DNA from: Planctomycetaceae bacterium
GTDB lineage: Bacteria > Planctomycetota > Planctomycetia > Planctomycetales > Planctomycetaceae
Direction of reading: 5' to 3'
NCBI GenBank assembly: GCA_020850695.1
Contig: JADZEF010000002.1
Location: forward strand, 1 to 64,000
Length of the DNA stretch: 64,000 nucleotides
Below are positions 31,078 through 39,828 of the stretch, piece after piece. Numbering within the stretch: position 1 is the first letter of the stretch; every line of letters starts with the position of its first letter. A model generated the notes under the pieces. The model did no database searches and was not told the origin of the DNA. It was given only the letters and a program-made list of their open reading frames with translations. Position numbers and translations under genes: made by a program.

Positions 31078-32511
31078 TCAGGTCGTCTGCGGGGCGAGGA
31101 GACCCTGAATTGCCTTCGTCATGAAGGCGTCCGACTGATCCGACGAGAACGCGACCGAAACTTCGTAGCCGCCTTGCGGATAGGCCTCTTTGACGGGGAT
31201 GTACCAGGGGCCTCCATCGCCATAGGCGGCCGTGGCGACGAAACGCTTGGGAGCCGCTTCCTGCGCCCGCAGTTGGTACTCGAGGAACGACTCGGCGGGG
31301 AGATGCAGCAGCGAGACGTCGTTGAGATGCAGGGCGCTCAGCACGATCGGGATCCGTTGTTCGCATCGCTTTTGAAAGGCGATCACGAAAGCGGGGCGGC
31401 TGCGACCGGCGGCGCCCGCTTTTTTGTCGTGGATCTGTGCTTCGGTACGGGCTGCGTCAAAGGCCGGATTGGGAACCAGGTGCAGGTCGGCAGTCTGCCA
31501 GGCAAACGTTTCGACGGCCTGAGGAGTGAGGCTTTGCTCGGATGCGGTGATCGCTTCGAAGATGCGGTCGGTCAGGCGTCGCCGTGACTCGGGGGTTCCC
31601 TCGTTGTATTTCCCCGCGGCAATGTTGCCGGCCGCGCCCGTGAAGTAAATGTGGAGCGCCCCCGGATCGTCCTGCTGCCGGCGGCGACGGGCAAGGCCCG
31701 GGAAATCGGCCGTGACGCGACCGTCTCCGTAGTAACTCATCGGGTGGCAGGCGTAGTAGTGCAGCGCCGCCAGCTTCCGTTCGCCGCTGTAGAAGGCCAC
31801 GGTCTTGAGGAACGGATCGATGAGTCCTTCAGGCAGGGCCTGTAGTTTTGCGTCCTTTGTCGCGCTGCCGCGCCAGGACGAGATCTTTCCGTCCTCCCCA
31901 AGAAAGCGGCGGTTCGACGCGACTTCCTTAACGCGTGCCTGCCCGTGTGCGACATGCGTCACTGGCTTCACCTGGCCGAGCGCCGATTTGACCGCCGAGG
32001 CGGCGGCGGCGATGGTGCGGCGGAAGAAGTCGACGTCGAGAGTGGCCGGGAGATCCCCCTCGGCGGTGAGGATTTTCTGAGTATCGGGACAAGCGAAGGG
32101 CGCGTTGTGCTGATGCACGCACTGGAGGGCGACGCGATCGGGCGTCGTTCCCGCCGCATCGGCGAGGGCTTGTCGAAATTCCACATGACCCGAGTTGAGG
32201 ATTCCCGTCCAATCGATCGTACACACGACGACCGGCTTCCCCGCTCCGACCAGCACGAACCCCAGTCCCTCCTGCGGATCGTCAACGGCCTCGACGGGCT
32301 TGATCCAACCCCCGCAACAGCCATGCCCCTTCGGGGGCGTGGCGTCGAAGCGGAACGTCGCCATCTGGAGCCCGCGAGCCGAGATCGTGGGCGAATCGCT
32401 CCAGGCAATCCGGTCCCACAAAGCGACGACGCCGGCCCCACCGGCCACCGCCGAGGCATGGGTTAGAAAATCACGACGCGAAAAGAGCGGGTTTGCGGAG
32501 TCGAATGTCAT
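31078..32511 (-). CDS. Tat-exported neutral ceramidase-like protein
   Basis: A 477-residue protein with a twin-arginine leader (SRRDFLTHASAVAGGAGVVA). It resembles the N-terminal domain of neutral/alkaline non-lysosomal ceramidases: VALQCVHQHNAPF, LHYYACHPMSYYGDGRVTAD, YFTGAAGNIAAGKYN and AAYGDGGPWYIP. Histidines in the first two motifs would bind the catalytic metal. Ceramidases cleave N-acyl-sphingosine, but planctomycete members are numerous and their substrate is unproven. It is convergent with the sigma-54 activator. ATG 32511 starts the Tat signal. Confidence 0.82.
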   Translation of the reverse strand: MTFDSANPLFSRRDFLTHASAVAGGAGVVALWDRIAWSDSPTISARGLQMATFRFDATPPKGHGCCGGWIKPVEAVDDPQEGLGFVLVGAGKPVVVCTIDWTGILNSGHVEFRQALADAAGTTPDRVALQCVHQHNAPFACPDTQKILTAEGDLPATLDVDFFRRTIAAAASAVKSALGQVKPVTHVAHGQARVKEVASNRRFLGEDGKISSWRGSATKDAKLQALPEGLIDPFLKTVAFYSGERKLAALHYYACHPMSYYGDGRVTADFPGLARRRRQQDDPGALHIYFTGAAGNIAAGKYNEGTPESRRRLTDRIFEAITASEQSLTPQAVETFAWQTADLHLVPNPAFDAARTEAQIHDKKAGAAGRSRPAFVIAFQKRCEQRIPIVLSALHLNDVSLLHLPAESFLEYQLRAQEAAPKRFVATAAYGDGGPWYIPVKEAYPQGGYEVSVAFSSDQSDAFMTKAIQGLLAPQTT

Positions 32512-33217
32512 GCAAGAACTGCCTGTCGTGAGAAGATCGATTTGCCACTGCTGACCGTAGTCGACGGCCCCGTGGGTTTCAACGGCATCGAGCGATTCGT
32601 TGACGCTTGCCGCCGGAGAACATGCCCTCAACGACTGGAACAATCGCAACGCCGAACTTGTCAAGACGATCGTCGGAATCGTCATTCGGTCTCCGGTATG
32701 CCGTGCGCTTCGAAACAGGAGTTCGGAATACCCGTGGAGTCGTTCGACCGAAGCGGCTTGTCAGCAGGACCGACTCGCGGCGATCGAATCGGAATGACTT
32801 TTCAAATCTCACAGTCCCCCTCAGATGCCGTTTGCCGAAATCGCCCGCGAGCGTTTTTCGAGAAGTGCGACACGCATCATCCCTTCGATCGGAACGAACA
32901 TCAGTCACGCCTTCCGAGAAACCACTCTCACGGCTGACGGGTCCGGTGCGCGGTGACAACAGTCGTAGGGGCCGGAGCATCCGGGAGCATGGGAAGAATT
33001 TCGGAGGCAATCGCCCTTGCGTCCTGATGACTGCAAGCTTGCGGCACCGCTGATCGGTGTGCTAACGCATTTTTTGACAATGAGTTGTGGCCGTCGCGGT
33101 GCTCCACCACAGCCCACAGGATGTAGGGAAAACCCCAAGAGCATTCCGGTCGCAATTCCCCCGGACGATGAGACTTTGGTGAAACTGGATAGGTCGTAAA
33201 AATTGGGGGCTTTTTGT
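32512..33217. other. Long stretch with no supported gene
   Basis: Several open frames of 60-148 codons occur, but they are Arg/Ser-rich, lack ribosome sites and show no family motif. I see nothing else that I can name before the promoter at 33218. Confidence 0.4.
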
Positions 33218-33245
33218 TTGACAAGGCGTCTATCCGCGATATTCT
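33218..33245 (+). promoter_or_regulatory. Near-consensus sigma-70 promoter of the CCP/CCAP gene
   Basis: A perfect -35 TTGACA at 33218-33223 is followed after 16 bases by TATTCT at 33240-33245. Transcription would start near 33252, leaving a leader of about 145 bases before ATG 33397. The leader has GC-rich, possibly structured stretches. This is the best promoter match that I found in the window. Confidence 0.7.
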
Positions 33246-33396
33246 GTCATTCGCATGCTACCCACGTTTCTCAAACCCCCCAGAATCACATTGGGGTGAG
33301 GCTGGGGTCATGCTGGTCCGGCGTCCGAGTGTGCGACCACTCGGGTGACCAGTGTTTCTGGCGTTCCGTGTTCTGTTTTCGCGAAGGAGAACAAAG

Positions 33397-33852
33397 ATGA
33401 GTCGTAAGTTCATGGGTCTCGTGGCGATGAGTGCCTGTGCGTTGCTGCTGTCGGTCATCGGCAGCGCCTCGCTGGCCGGCCATCACGGCAACAAGTGCGG
33501 CAAGGCCGAGTGCGACGACGACGACTACTGTTGTCCGTCGGTCTGCTGCCCGACCGTCTGCTGCCCCACCGTTTGCTGCCCGACTGAGTGCTGCGCTCCG
33601 GTTCACAGCTGCTGCGCTCCCGCTCCGTCGTGCTGCGCTCCCGTGGCCTCGTGCTGCGCTCCGGCTCCGGCCTGCTGCGCTCCGGTGGCCTCGTGCTGCG
33701 CTCCGGCCCCGGCCTGCTCGAGCTGCGGAATCGGCGGCGGAGTGATCCACGGTGGTGAAGCGGCCCCGGCCGCTGCCCCGGCTCCGGCTCCGGCCCCCGC
33801 TCCGGCTCCGGCCCCCGCGCCGGCTCCGGCTCCGGCCCCGAAGAACGGCTGA
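33397..33852 (+). CDS. Secreted cysteine-pair repeat protein with Pro-Ala tail
   Basis: A 151-residue protein: signal peptide (MSRKFMGLVAMSACALLLSV, cleaved near SLAG), a short acidic stretch (AECDDDDYCC), a run of five-residue CCPTV units, then CCAPV/CCAPAP units, and a tail of repeated Ala-Pro. About 24 cysteines, mostly in pairs, lie after the signal. GAAGGAGA precedes the ATG. The design suggests a disulfide-cross-linked envelope or wall component, or a metal-binding protein. I recognise no named family. The strong promoter and downstream terminator imply a highly expressed single gene. Confidence 0.8.
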   Translation: MSRKFMGLVAMSACALLLSVIGSASLAGHHGNKCGKAECDDDDYCCPSVCCPTVCCPTVCCPTECCAPVHSCCAPAPSCCAPVASCCAPAPACCAPVASCCAPAPACSSCGIGGGVIHGGEAAPAAAPAPAPAPAPAPAPAPAPAPAPKNG

Positions 33853-33924
33853 TCGCACTTGTGCGATCGGTGGGCGTTCTTCCATCTCTTGATGCCTGAA
33901 TGTTCCACCGGCCGAAGATGATTC

Positions 33925-33960
33925 ACCGAGCCCGGCCGTCGCAAGACGTCCGGGCTCGGT
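33925..33960 (+). terminator. Terminator after the CCP/CCAP gene
   Basis: ACCGAGCCCGG at 33925-33935 is mirrored at 33950-33960 and followed by a T-rich stretch (CGCTTCTTT). A smaller hairpin, GATCGCAC-TT-GTGCGATC, overlaps the stop codon at 33851-33868. The roughly 330 bases from here to the next ATG contain no gene; TATACT at 34179-34184 may be a -10 box. Confidence 0.7.
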
Positions 33961-34287
33961 CGCTTCTTTGGATCATCGACGCCAAGCTCCGTCAGCGCGC
34001 GTGTCGGGCGTGAAGCTCGCCGTGGATCGACCGCATGGGAACGTCCGGATGATCATGCGGGCGTTGCGTGGAGGATCTCCTTTTTGTGTGACGGAAGATC
34101 GCCTCCCCTGCGTGTGAAGAGCATCATGCACCGGTGTTCCGCGGCACTGCTGCACTCTGTTTTTTCAGCGCGGAGCCGTATACTCGTGCTGCCTGCCTTC
34201 GATCATCGGCCAAACCCTCCTGATGGTGCGAAGGCTCCCGCCTTGACTCCCCCCGCCGATCGCGCTTCTCCTGCCGGGCCGCTCGCC

Positions 34288-34995
34288 ATGTCGTACGATT
34301 GCTTTAACCTCGACGAACTTGCCGAGCAACTCGGCCGCGATCGACGCGAAATCGAGAAGCTGGCCAACCGCGGGCGATTGCCCGGCCGAAAGGTGGGCGG
34401 GGAATGGCAGTTCCACCAGGCCGAAATCACGCATTGGCTGGAACGCGAGATGCGCGAATTCACCGATCGCGAGCTCGCTCACGTCGAACAACGGCAGTGC
34501 TCTGATCAGGTGGATTCGGAGGTTCCGGTCAGCAGCCTGCTTCAGGTGGAGACGGTGCAGATTCCTCTCAATGCCCGCACCAAGCGGTCGGTTCTCGAAA
34601 GCCTGGTGGAAGTCGCGGGACGCACATGGCAGATCTGGGAGCCGGCCACGGTCCTGCAGGCCGTCCAGGAGCGTGAAGAGTTGATGTCGACGGCCTTCGA
34701 CAATGGGGTCGCCATCCCGCACCCCCGCAATCCGCTTCCCGAGTCGATTGGCCAGCCGGTCCTCGCATTCGGCCGCACACTCTCGGGGATTCCCTTCGGC
34801 TCGCCGAATCAGGGACTGACCGATCTCTTCTTCCTGATCCTCTGCCGTGACTCGCGAACGCACCTGCACGTCCTCGCCCGGCTCGGACGCCTGCTGCAAC
34901 TGACGGGATTCGTCGACAGCCTCCGGAAGGCGGAGAGCGCGCAGATCGCTCATGGAATCATCTGCGCGGCGGACGAGTCGATCGGCAAGGGCTGA
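34288..34995 (+). CDS. Excisionase-type HTH fused to a PTS EIIA (fructose/mannitol-type) domain
   Basis: A 235-residue protein. Residues 1 to about 60 form a MerR/excisionase-like HTH (FNLDELAEQLGRDRREIEKL, GRLPGRKVGGEWQFHQAEIT). From about 85 on it is an EIIA domain of the fructose/nitrogen type, with the phosphorylated His in NGVAIPHPR and FFLILCRDSRTHLHVLARLG after it. No sugar permease or EI/HPr gene is nearby. It is probably a regulator that reads PTS phosphorylation and binds DNA, rather than a transporter subunit. The frame extends upstream, but ATG 34288 begins the HTH. Confidence 0.82.
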   Translation: MSYDCFNLDELAEQLGRDRREIEKLANRGRLPGRKVGGEWQFHQAEITHWLEREMREFTDRELAHVEQRQCSDQVDSEVPVSSLLQVETVQIPLNARTKRSVLESLVEVAGRTWQIWEPATVLQAVQEREELMSTAFDNGVAIPHPRNPLPESIGQPVLAFGRTLSGIPFGSPNQGLTDLFFLILCRDSRTHLHVLARLGRLLQLTGFVDSLRKAESAQIAHGIICAADESIGKG

Positions 34996-35077
34996 CCGAT
35001 AAGGTTTGCAGTCGGCGGCGAGATCGTCAAAATGGCTTCCAGCAAGTACACGGAATTCGCGCGGCGGGAACACACGG

Positions 35078-36043
35078 ATGGCGTGGCTCCTCGGGGTGGA
35101 TGAAGCCGGGTACGGTCCGAATCTCGGGCCGTTGGTCGTGACGGCCACGTTGTGGGCGACTGACGAGAATCCCGCGCGGTGCAATCCCTGGAAACGGCTT
35201 GCTTCGACGGTCACTTCGGCCCCCGAGCAAGACGACGACCGCTTCCACATTGCCGATTCCAAGCAGGTCTACAATCCATCGATCGGGACGGCTGCTCTCG
35301 AAAGAGGCGTTCTCGCCGCGCTGCACGCTTTGGGATTTCCCACGTCGTCGTTCGGAACGCTGTGCGGGCGGCTCATGAGTTCCCGGCTCTCCTTCGATGA
35401 CGACGTTCCGAGCGACACCGTCGAGCCGTGGTTCACCAACCTCGAAGAATCGCTCCCTCTGGACGGCGCCGCCGAAGATGTCGGCATCAACGCCCGACGC
35501 TGGCAAACGGCGTTCGAGACTTCCGGACTTCGACTCGCGGGGGTCGCCAGCGAGATCGTCTATGCCCCGAGGTTCAATCGCCTGATCGATGCCTGGGGCA
35601 ACAAAAGCGCCGTCCTGTCGCGCATCACGTTGCGACTGGTCCGCTCGTTGTGGAACCCCGACGACGCCACCCCCTGCGTTGTCCTGTGCGACAAGCACGG
35701 GGGGCGGAATCGCTACCAGGAGCTGTTGCTCGAGGTGTCGAACGGCGCCATGGTGCTGACGCTGGCCGAGAGTCGCGAAGTCAGTCGATATCGGGTCGGC
35801 TCGACCGAATTCCGATTCCAGGTCGGGTGCGAAGAGCACCTGCCGACCGCCCTGGCGTCCATGGTCAGCAAGTACATCCGCGAGGTGGCAATGCGGCGGT
35901 TCAACCGGTGGTGGTCTGAACGGCTGCCGGACATTCGGCCGACGGCCGGCTACCCGGGAGACGCCCGCCGGTTTCGAGAAGACATCGCCGCGCACCTGGC
36001 GACGCTGGGACTGGCCGAGGACGACTTCTGGCGAAAACGTTGA
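35078..36043 (+). CDS. Ribonuclease HII-like protein
   Basis: A 321-residue RNase H-fold protein. GVDEAGYGPNLGPLVVTA matches the RNase HII start (usually GxDEAGRGPLAGP) with the Asp-Glu pair, DSKQVY matches the DSK motif, and a later Asp lies in VVLCDKHGGRNRY. It is about 100 residues longer than typical RNase HII, with an inserted central region. It may cleave RNA in RNA/DNA hybrids or act in a related way. The Arg of DEAGRGP is replaced by Tyr, so specificity may differ. It lies upstream of trpA, 86 bases away. Confidence 0.75.
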   Translation: MAWLLGVDEAGYGPNLGPLVVTATLWATDENPARCNPWKRLASTVTSAPEQDDDRFHIADSKQVYNPSIGTAALERGVLAALHALGFPTSSFGTLCGRLMSSRLSFDDDVPSDTVEPWFTNLEESLPLDGAAEDVGINARRWQTAFETSGLRLAGVASEIVYAPRFNRLIDAWGNKSAVLSRITLRLVRSLWNPDDATPCVVLCDKHGGRNRYQELLLEVSNGAMVLTLAESREVSRYRVGSTEFRFQVGCEEHLPTALASMVSKYIREVAMRRFNRWWSERLPDIRPTAGYPGDARRFREDIAAHLATLGLAEDDFWRKR

Positions 36044-36129
36044 TCGTTCGATCGTTCGGATCGGGGGAGCGAGTATGGTACGATGCAGCCCGTCGATCGA
36101 CCGTTTTCTCTCCCTTGAAGACCCCCGCG

Positions 36130-36951
36130 ATGTCCTCCCGGATTTCTGAAGCGTTCTCGCGTGTCCAGGCCGATCGGCGCATGGCCTTCATGCCGTTCAT
36201 CACGGCGGGAGATCCGGACCTCGCAACGACGCAGAATCTGGTGCGGGAACTGGCGGCCCGCGGCGTCGATCTGATCGAAGTCGGGTTTCCTTACAGCGAC
36301 CCGATCGCCGACGGCCCCGTCATCCAGGCGTCCTACACTCGTGTTCTCGACCGCAAGCTGCACGTTCGCGACATCTTCGCATCGTTCGCCGAACTGACGC
36401 AGGGCGCCAACGAGAAACTTCCGCCGCTCGTCGCGATGGTTGCGTATTCGATCATCTTCCGGACGGGGCCCGAGGCGTTCGTTCGGAAGGCGAAGGAGTC
36501 GGGGTTCTCGGGCCTGATCGTCCCAGACCTTCCCGGGGATGAAGCGGACGATCTGGCGGCGCTTGCCCGCAAGCACGACCTCGACCTGGTTCAACTGGTG
36601 GCTCCCACCACGCCGCCGGCGCGGGCCGAACGCATTCTGAAGTCGTGCAGCGGGTTCGTGTATTGCATCTCGGTGGCCGGGACGACCGGCGTCCGACAGG
36701 AGCTTCCCGAAGAACTTCGCGAGCAGTTGAAGTGGCTGCGGACGAAGACGAACCTTCCGTTGGCCGTGGGATTCGGCATCAGCCGCCCCGAGCAGGTGGG
36801 ATCGCTGCGCGGGACGGCGGATGGAGTGATTGTCGGTTCGGCGATCGTGCGGCACCTCGAGCCGCTGTCGAAGCCGAATGCCGACCGGTCAGCGACGCTC
36901 CGGCAGATCGGTGAGTTTGCGGGAAGAATGGTTGACGCCTGCCGCGGATAA
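36130..36951 (+). CDS. trpA: Tryptophan synthase alpha chain
   Basis: Cleaves indole-3-glycerol phosphate to indole, which is passed to TrpB. The 273-residue TIM barrel shows FITAGDPDL, the catalytic Glu and Asp in LIEVGFPYSDPIADGPVIQ, YCISVAGTTGVR for phosphate, and VGFGISRPEQV. trpB is not adjacent; the gene sits between an RNase HII-like and a cytochrome gene, so the trp genes are dispersed. ATG 36130 is preferred to the upstream frame. Confidence 0.95.
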   Translation: MSSRISEAFSRVQADRRMAFMPFITAGDPDLATTQNLVRELAARGVDLIEVGFPYSDPIADGPVIQASYTRVLDRKLHVRDIFASFAELTQGANEKLPPLVAMVAYSIIFRTGPEAFVRKAKESGFSGLIVPDLPGDEADDLAALARKHDLDLVQLVAPTTPPARAERILKSCSGFVYCISVAGTTGVRQELPEELREQLKWLRTKTNLPLAVGFGISRPEQVGSLRGTADGVIVGSAIVRHLEPLSKPNADRSATLRQIGEFAGRMVDACRG

Positions 36952-36995
36952 CCCGGTCCGGTCGATGGCTTCCCGCCCTCCGTGGGATACGTTCC

Positions 36996-38795
36996 ATGTT
37001 GCGACGTGCGATACTTCCAGCGGTCCTTGCGATCCTGACCATCGTGCCGGCGTGGTTGGGGACGGCGGGCGCGGCGAAAGAATTGCCTTTGCCTCTCGAC
37101 CGGCGCGAGAACGCCGATTTGCGTCGTCCGGTGGCGGCCGTCCTTCTGGACCAGGACGAGACGGTCGCCGTCGCCAACGGCCGGTCGGGGAGCATCTCGA
37201 TCGTCTCGCTGGTCGAGGGCAAGGTGCTCCGCGAGACGAACATCGCCAAAGAACTGGGAGGGCTGGCCTCTCTTGCCGACGGGAAGACGCTGCTGGCGAC
37301 CGACCCGCTTCGTCACGAGTTGCTGATTCTGCGGCGCGACACCAATGCCGCACTGCAAATCGTCGCGCGTCAGGCGACGTCACGTCACCCGCGCACGGTG
37401 GCCACAACCGCCGATGGCCGATGGGCGGCGATTGCCGCACAATGGGCCCATCGCGTGGACCTCTTCGACCTGACGTCGGCACGGACCATCCCGGAAACCG
37501 GCGAACTTCCGCGCCGCACCATCGATCTCCCCTTCGCGCCTCTCGAATTGCTTTGGCTTCCGACTGGGCGACATTTGCTGGCGGCGGATACGTTCTCGGC
37601 GCGAATTGCGGTGATTGATGCGGAGAGTGCGCGGGTCGCGTCGGTTCGCGAGTTGAGCGGCCACAACATTCGCGGGATGGCACTCGATGCCACGGGCCAG
37701 AACGTGTATATCGCTCATCAGGTTCTGGACGAGTGGGCGACGATCAACTGGCAGACGGTGCACAGTGGGACGCTGATGAGCAACGTCGCCTCGCGCGTTG
37801 CGGTAGCGCAATTGCTCGAAGGCAAGGGAAGCCTCGATGACGTCGCGGAACAGGTGCGGCTGAGCGACACCGGGCATGGCGGGGGAGATCCGGCGGGGCT
37901 GCTTGTGAAGGCGGATGGAAGCATTGCGGCGTGCCTGGCCGGCACCAGCGAGGTGATCCTCGTCAACCGTTTCGGCGTGCTGACGCAGCGGTACAACGCG
38001 GGACCGCGACCGACGCAGATCCTCCCGCTGAGAGACGGGAAGTCGCTCGTGGTGAATCGCAACGGCGATTCGCTGACGCTGATCGATTGGACTCGGGATG
38101 TCCCCGCGGCGACCCTCTCTCTCGGACCGCAACGACCTCTGAAGTCGGCCGATCGCGGAGAACTTTTGTTTTACGACTCGCGGCTCTCGCATGATGGCTG
38201 GCTGAGCTGTCATAGTTGTCACACCGATGGACACACCAACGGTTTGCGGGCCGACACGCAGGGGGACGGCACGAACGGTGCGCCAAAGCGCATTCTCGGC
38301 CTGGGCCATGTCGCCTTCACCGATAAGTGGGCGTGGAACGGACAGGTGCAGGAGCTGTATGACCAGGTTCGCAAATCGCTGTTGACATCCATGCTGAGCG
38401 ACGACGTGAGGGAGCAGGACATCAACGATCTGGTCGCGTTTCTGCAGACGTTGCTCCCGCCGCCGCCGTCGCGGCCCTCCGAAGCAGAGGCTGCCGACCG
38501 GGCCGCGATCGCTCGCGGCCGGGAGGTGTTCCTCGGACATCAATGCCAGGGTTGTCACGTGCCGCCGCTGACCTACACCGCGTCCGACGTCTATGACGTC
38601 GGCCTGCAGGATGAGAACGGCCGGCGAAAGTTCAACCCTCCGTCGCTGCGGGGCGTGGGGCATGCCCGGCGGCTGTTCCATGACAACCGGGCCGAATCGC
38701 TCGAGGACGTGTTCCAGGGGCACGGCCATCCTTCGGACACGACGCTGTCCGACAAGGAACTGGCGGATCTGGTGCGGTTCCTGCGGAGCCTTTGA
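36996..38795 (+). CDS. Exported YVTN-propeller/c-type cytochrome fusion
   Basis: A 599-residue protein: signal peptide (MLRRAILPAVLAILTIVPAW), a beta-propeller of YVTN/YncE style (about 40-370; VAVANGRSGSISIVSLVEGK, HNIRGMALDATGQNVYIAHQ), then a di-heme peroxidase-like C-terminal half with two heme motifs, CHSCHTDGH and CQGCHVPP. Met/His ligands and a final helix (LADLVRFLRSL) fit the cytochrome c peroxidase/MauG superfamily. It should act outside the cytoplasmic membrane. Substrate unknown; electron transfer and surface oxidation are both plausible. Confidence 0.85.
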   Translation: MLRRAILPAVLAILTIVPAWLGTAGAAKELPLPLDRRENADLRRPVAAVLLDQDETVAVANGRSGSISIVSLVEGKVLRETNIAKELGGLASLADGKTLLATDPLRHELLILRRDTNAALQIVARQATSRHPRTVATTADGRWAAIAAQWAHRVDLFDLTSARTIPETGELPRRTIDLPFAPLELLWLPTGRHLLAADTFSARIAVIDAESARVASVRELSGHNIRGMALDATGQNVYIAHQVLDEWATINWQTVHSGTLMSNVASRVAVAQLLEGKGSLDDVAEQVRLSDTGHGGGDPAGLLVKADGSIAACLAGTSEVILVNRFGVLTQRYNAGPRPTQILPLRDGKSLVVNRNGDSLTLIDWTRDVPAATLSLGPQRPLKSADRGELLFYDSRLSHDGWLSCHSCHTDGHTNGLRADTQGDGTNGAPKRILGLGHVAFTDKWAWNGQVQELYDQVRKSLLTSMLSDDVREQDINDLVAFLQTLLPPPPSRPSEAEAADRAAIARGREVFLGHQCQGCHVPPLTYTASDVYDVGLQDENGRRKFNPPSLRGVGHARRLFHDNRAESLEDVFQGHGHPSDTTLSDKELADLVRFLRSL

Positions 38796-38923
38796 CGGAT
38801 TCAGCCGGAGCGGGGTGCCATGCCACGACAAGGTATGGAAAGTCCCGCAAGGACTCGCATGCTCTAGTCAAGACCATGTGTCATGGTCCTCTGACGCTGA
38901 GCGACCTTATCCGTGCATTTCGC

Positions 38924-39622
38924 CTACGCGAGATCGAAAAGCAGCAAGTCGGCGGTCTCCGCGGCTGTCAGTTCCACCTTCTGCTCGTCGCTCAGCGCGG
39001 CTCCATCGCCGGCCGTCAACGTCTGTCCTCCCAGCGTGACGCGCCCGCTCATCACTTGCAGCCATGCGTGGCGCTGAGGCGGAATCTCGTAGGTGTTCGA
39101 ACCGCCGGCCGGAAGCGACGCGCGATAGACCCGCGCATCCTGCGAGATCTTGAGAGACCCGTCACGGGCGTCGTCGGACGCCACCACACGCCACGCTCCC
39201 GACGTCGGAATGTCGTCGAAGCGCTTCTGCTCGTATGACGGCGTCAGTCCGCGGCGCTCGGGCAGGATCCAGATCTGGTAGAGATGGACCGGTTCCGTCG
39301 AGGACGGATTGAACTCGCTGTGGCGAATACCGGAGCCTGCCGACATCCGCTGGAACTCGCCGGGACGCAGAATCTCGCCGTTTCCGAGGCTGTCCTTGTG
39401 CTCGAGAGCACCCGACAGGACACACGTCAGAATCTCCATGTCGCGGTGGCCGTGCATGCCGAAGCCTTCGCCGGGCGCGACGCGGTCTTCGTTCATCACG
39501 CGCAACGTGCGGACGCCCATGTGCCGCGGGTCGTGATATTCCGAAAAGGAGAATGTGTGAAACGTGTCGAGCCAGCCGTGATTGAAATGCCCTCGTTCGC
39601 CCGACTTGCGGATCTGGATCAT
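38924..39622 (-). CDS. Pirin family protein
   Basis: A 232-residue bicupin. GWLDTFHTFSFSEYHDPRHM, then GMHGHRDMEILTCVLSGALE with the metal-binding His/Glu set, and RMSAGSGIRHSEFNPS are the pirin signature. Some pirins oxidise quercetin, others bind partner proteins; which applies here cannot be told. ATG 39622 gives the normal pirin N-terminus (MIQIRKSGERGH). Confidence 0.92.
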   Translation of the reverse strand: MIQIRKSGERGHFNHGWLDTFHTFSFSEYHDPRHMGVRTLRVMNEDRVAPGEGFGMHGHRDMEILTCVLSGALEHKDSLGNGEILRPGEFQRMSAGSGIRHSEFNPSSTEPVHLYQIWILPERRGLTPSYEQKRFDDIPTSGAWRVVASDDARDGSLKISQDARVYRASLPAGGSNTYEIPPQRHAWLQVMSGRVTLGGQTLTAGDGAALSDEQKVELTAAETADLLLFDLA

Positions 39623-39759
39623 CGCCTGACGCTCCCGGGACGACGCAGAAGGGATCGGCCACGCCACCGGTCCTTCGCGTCCGATTGGTCACGCAGGATT
39701 ATGTCCACCGTCTTGATGTCCGGCGACTGGGACACGTGTCCCGAGTTGCATCCCTTGCG

Positions 39760-39806
39760 GCAAAGAACGTCGCCCTCATGCGGAGCACGAGGGCGACGTT
39801 CTTTGC
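39760..39806 (-). terminator. Perfect 18-bp hairpin after the M48 operon
   Basis: The arm at 39760-39777 is perfectly mirrored at 39789-39806 around 11 bases. It begins 22 bases beyond the stop of the YbjN-like gene. There is no clear T-run, so it may act as an RNA-stabilising 3' end as well as a terminator. Its apex resembles the hairpin at 42421-42441. Confidence 0.6.
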
Positions 39807-39828
39807 ACACTGCCGATGGCAGTCGCCT

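Noticed and set aside
32607-33053. 148-codon plus-strand frame
   Set aside because: Arg/Ser/Pro-rich with rare-looking composition and no start signal; overlapping frames on both strands look alike.
33286-33944. Minus-strand frames of 113 and 199 codons with Gly-Ala repeats
   Set aside because: They are mirror images of the CC-repeat gene, whose promoter, ribosome site and signal peptide support the plus strand.
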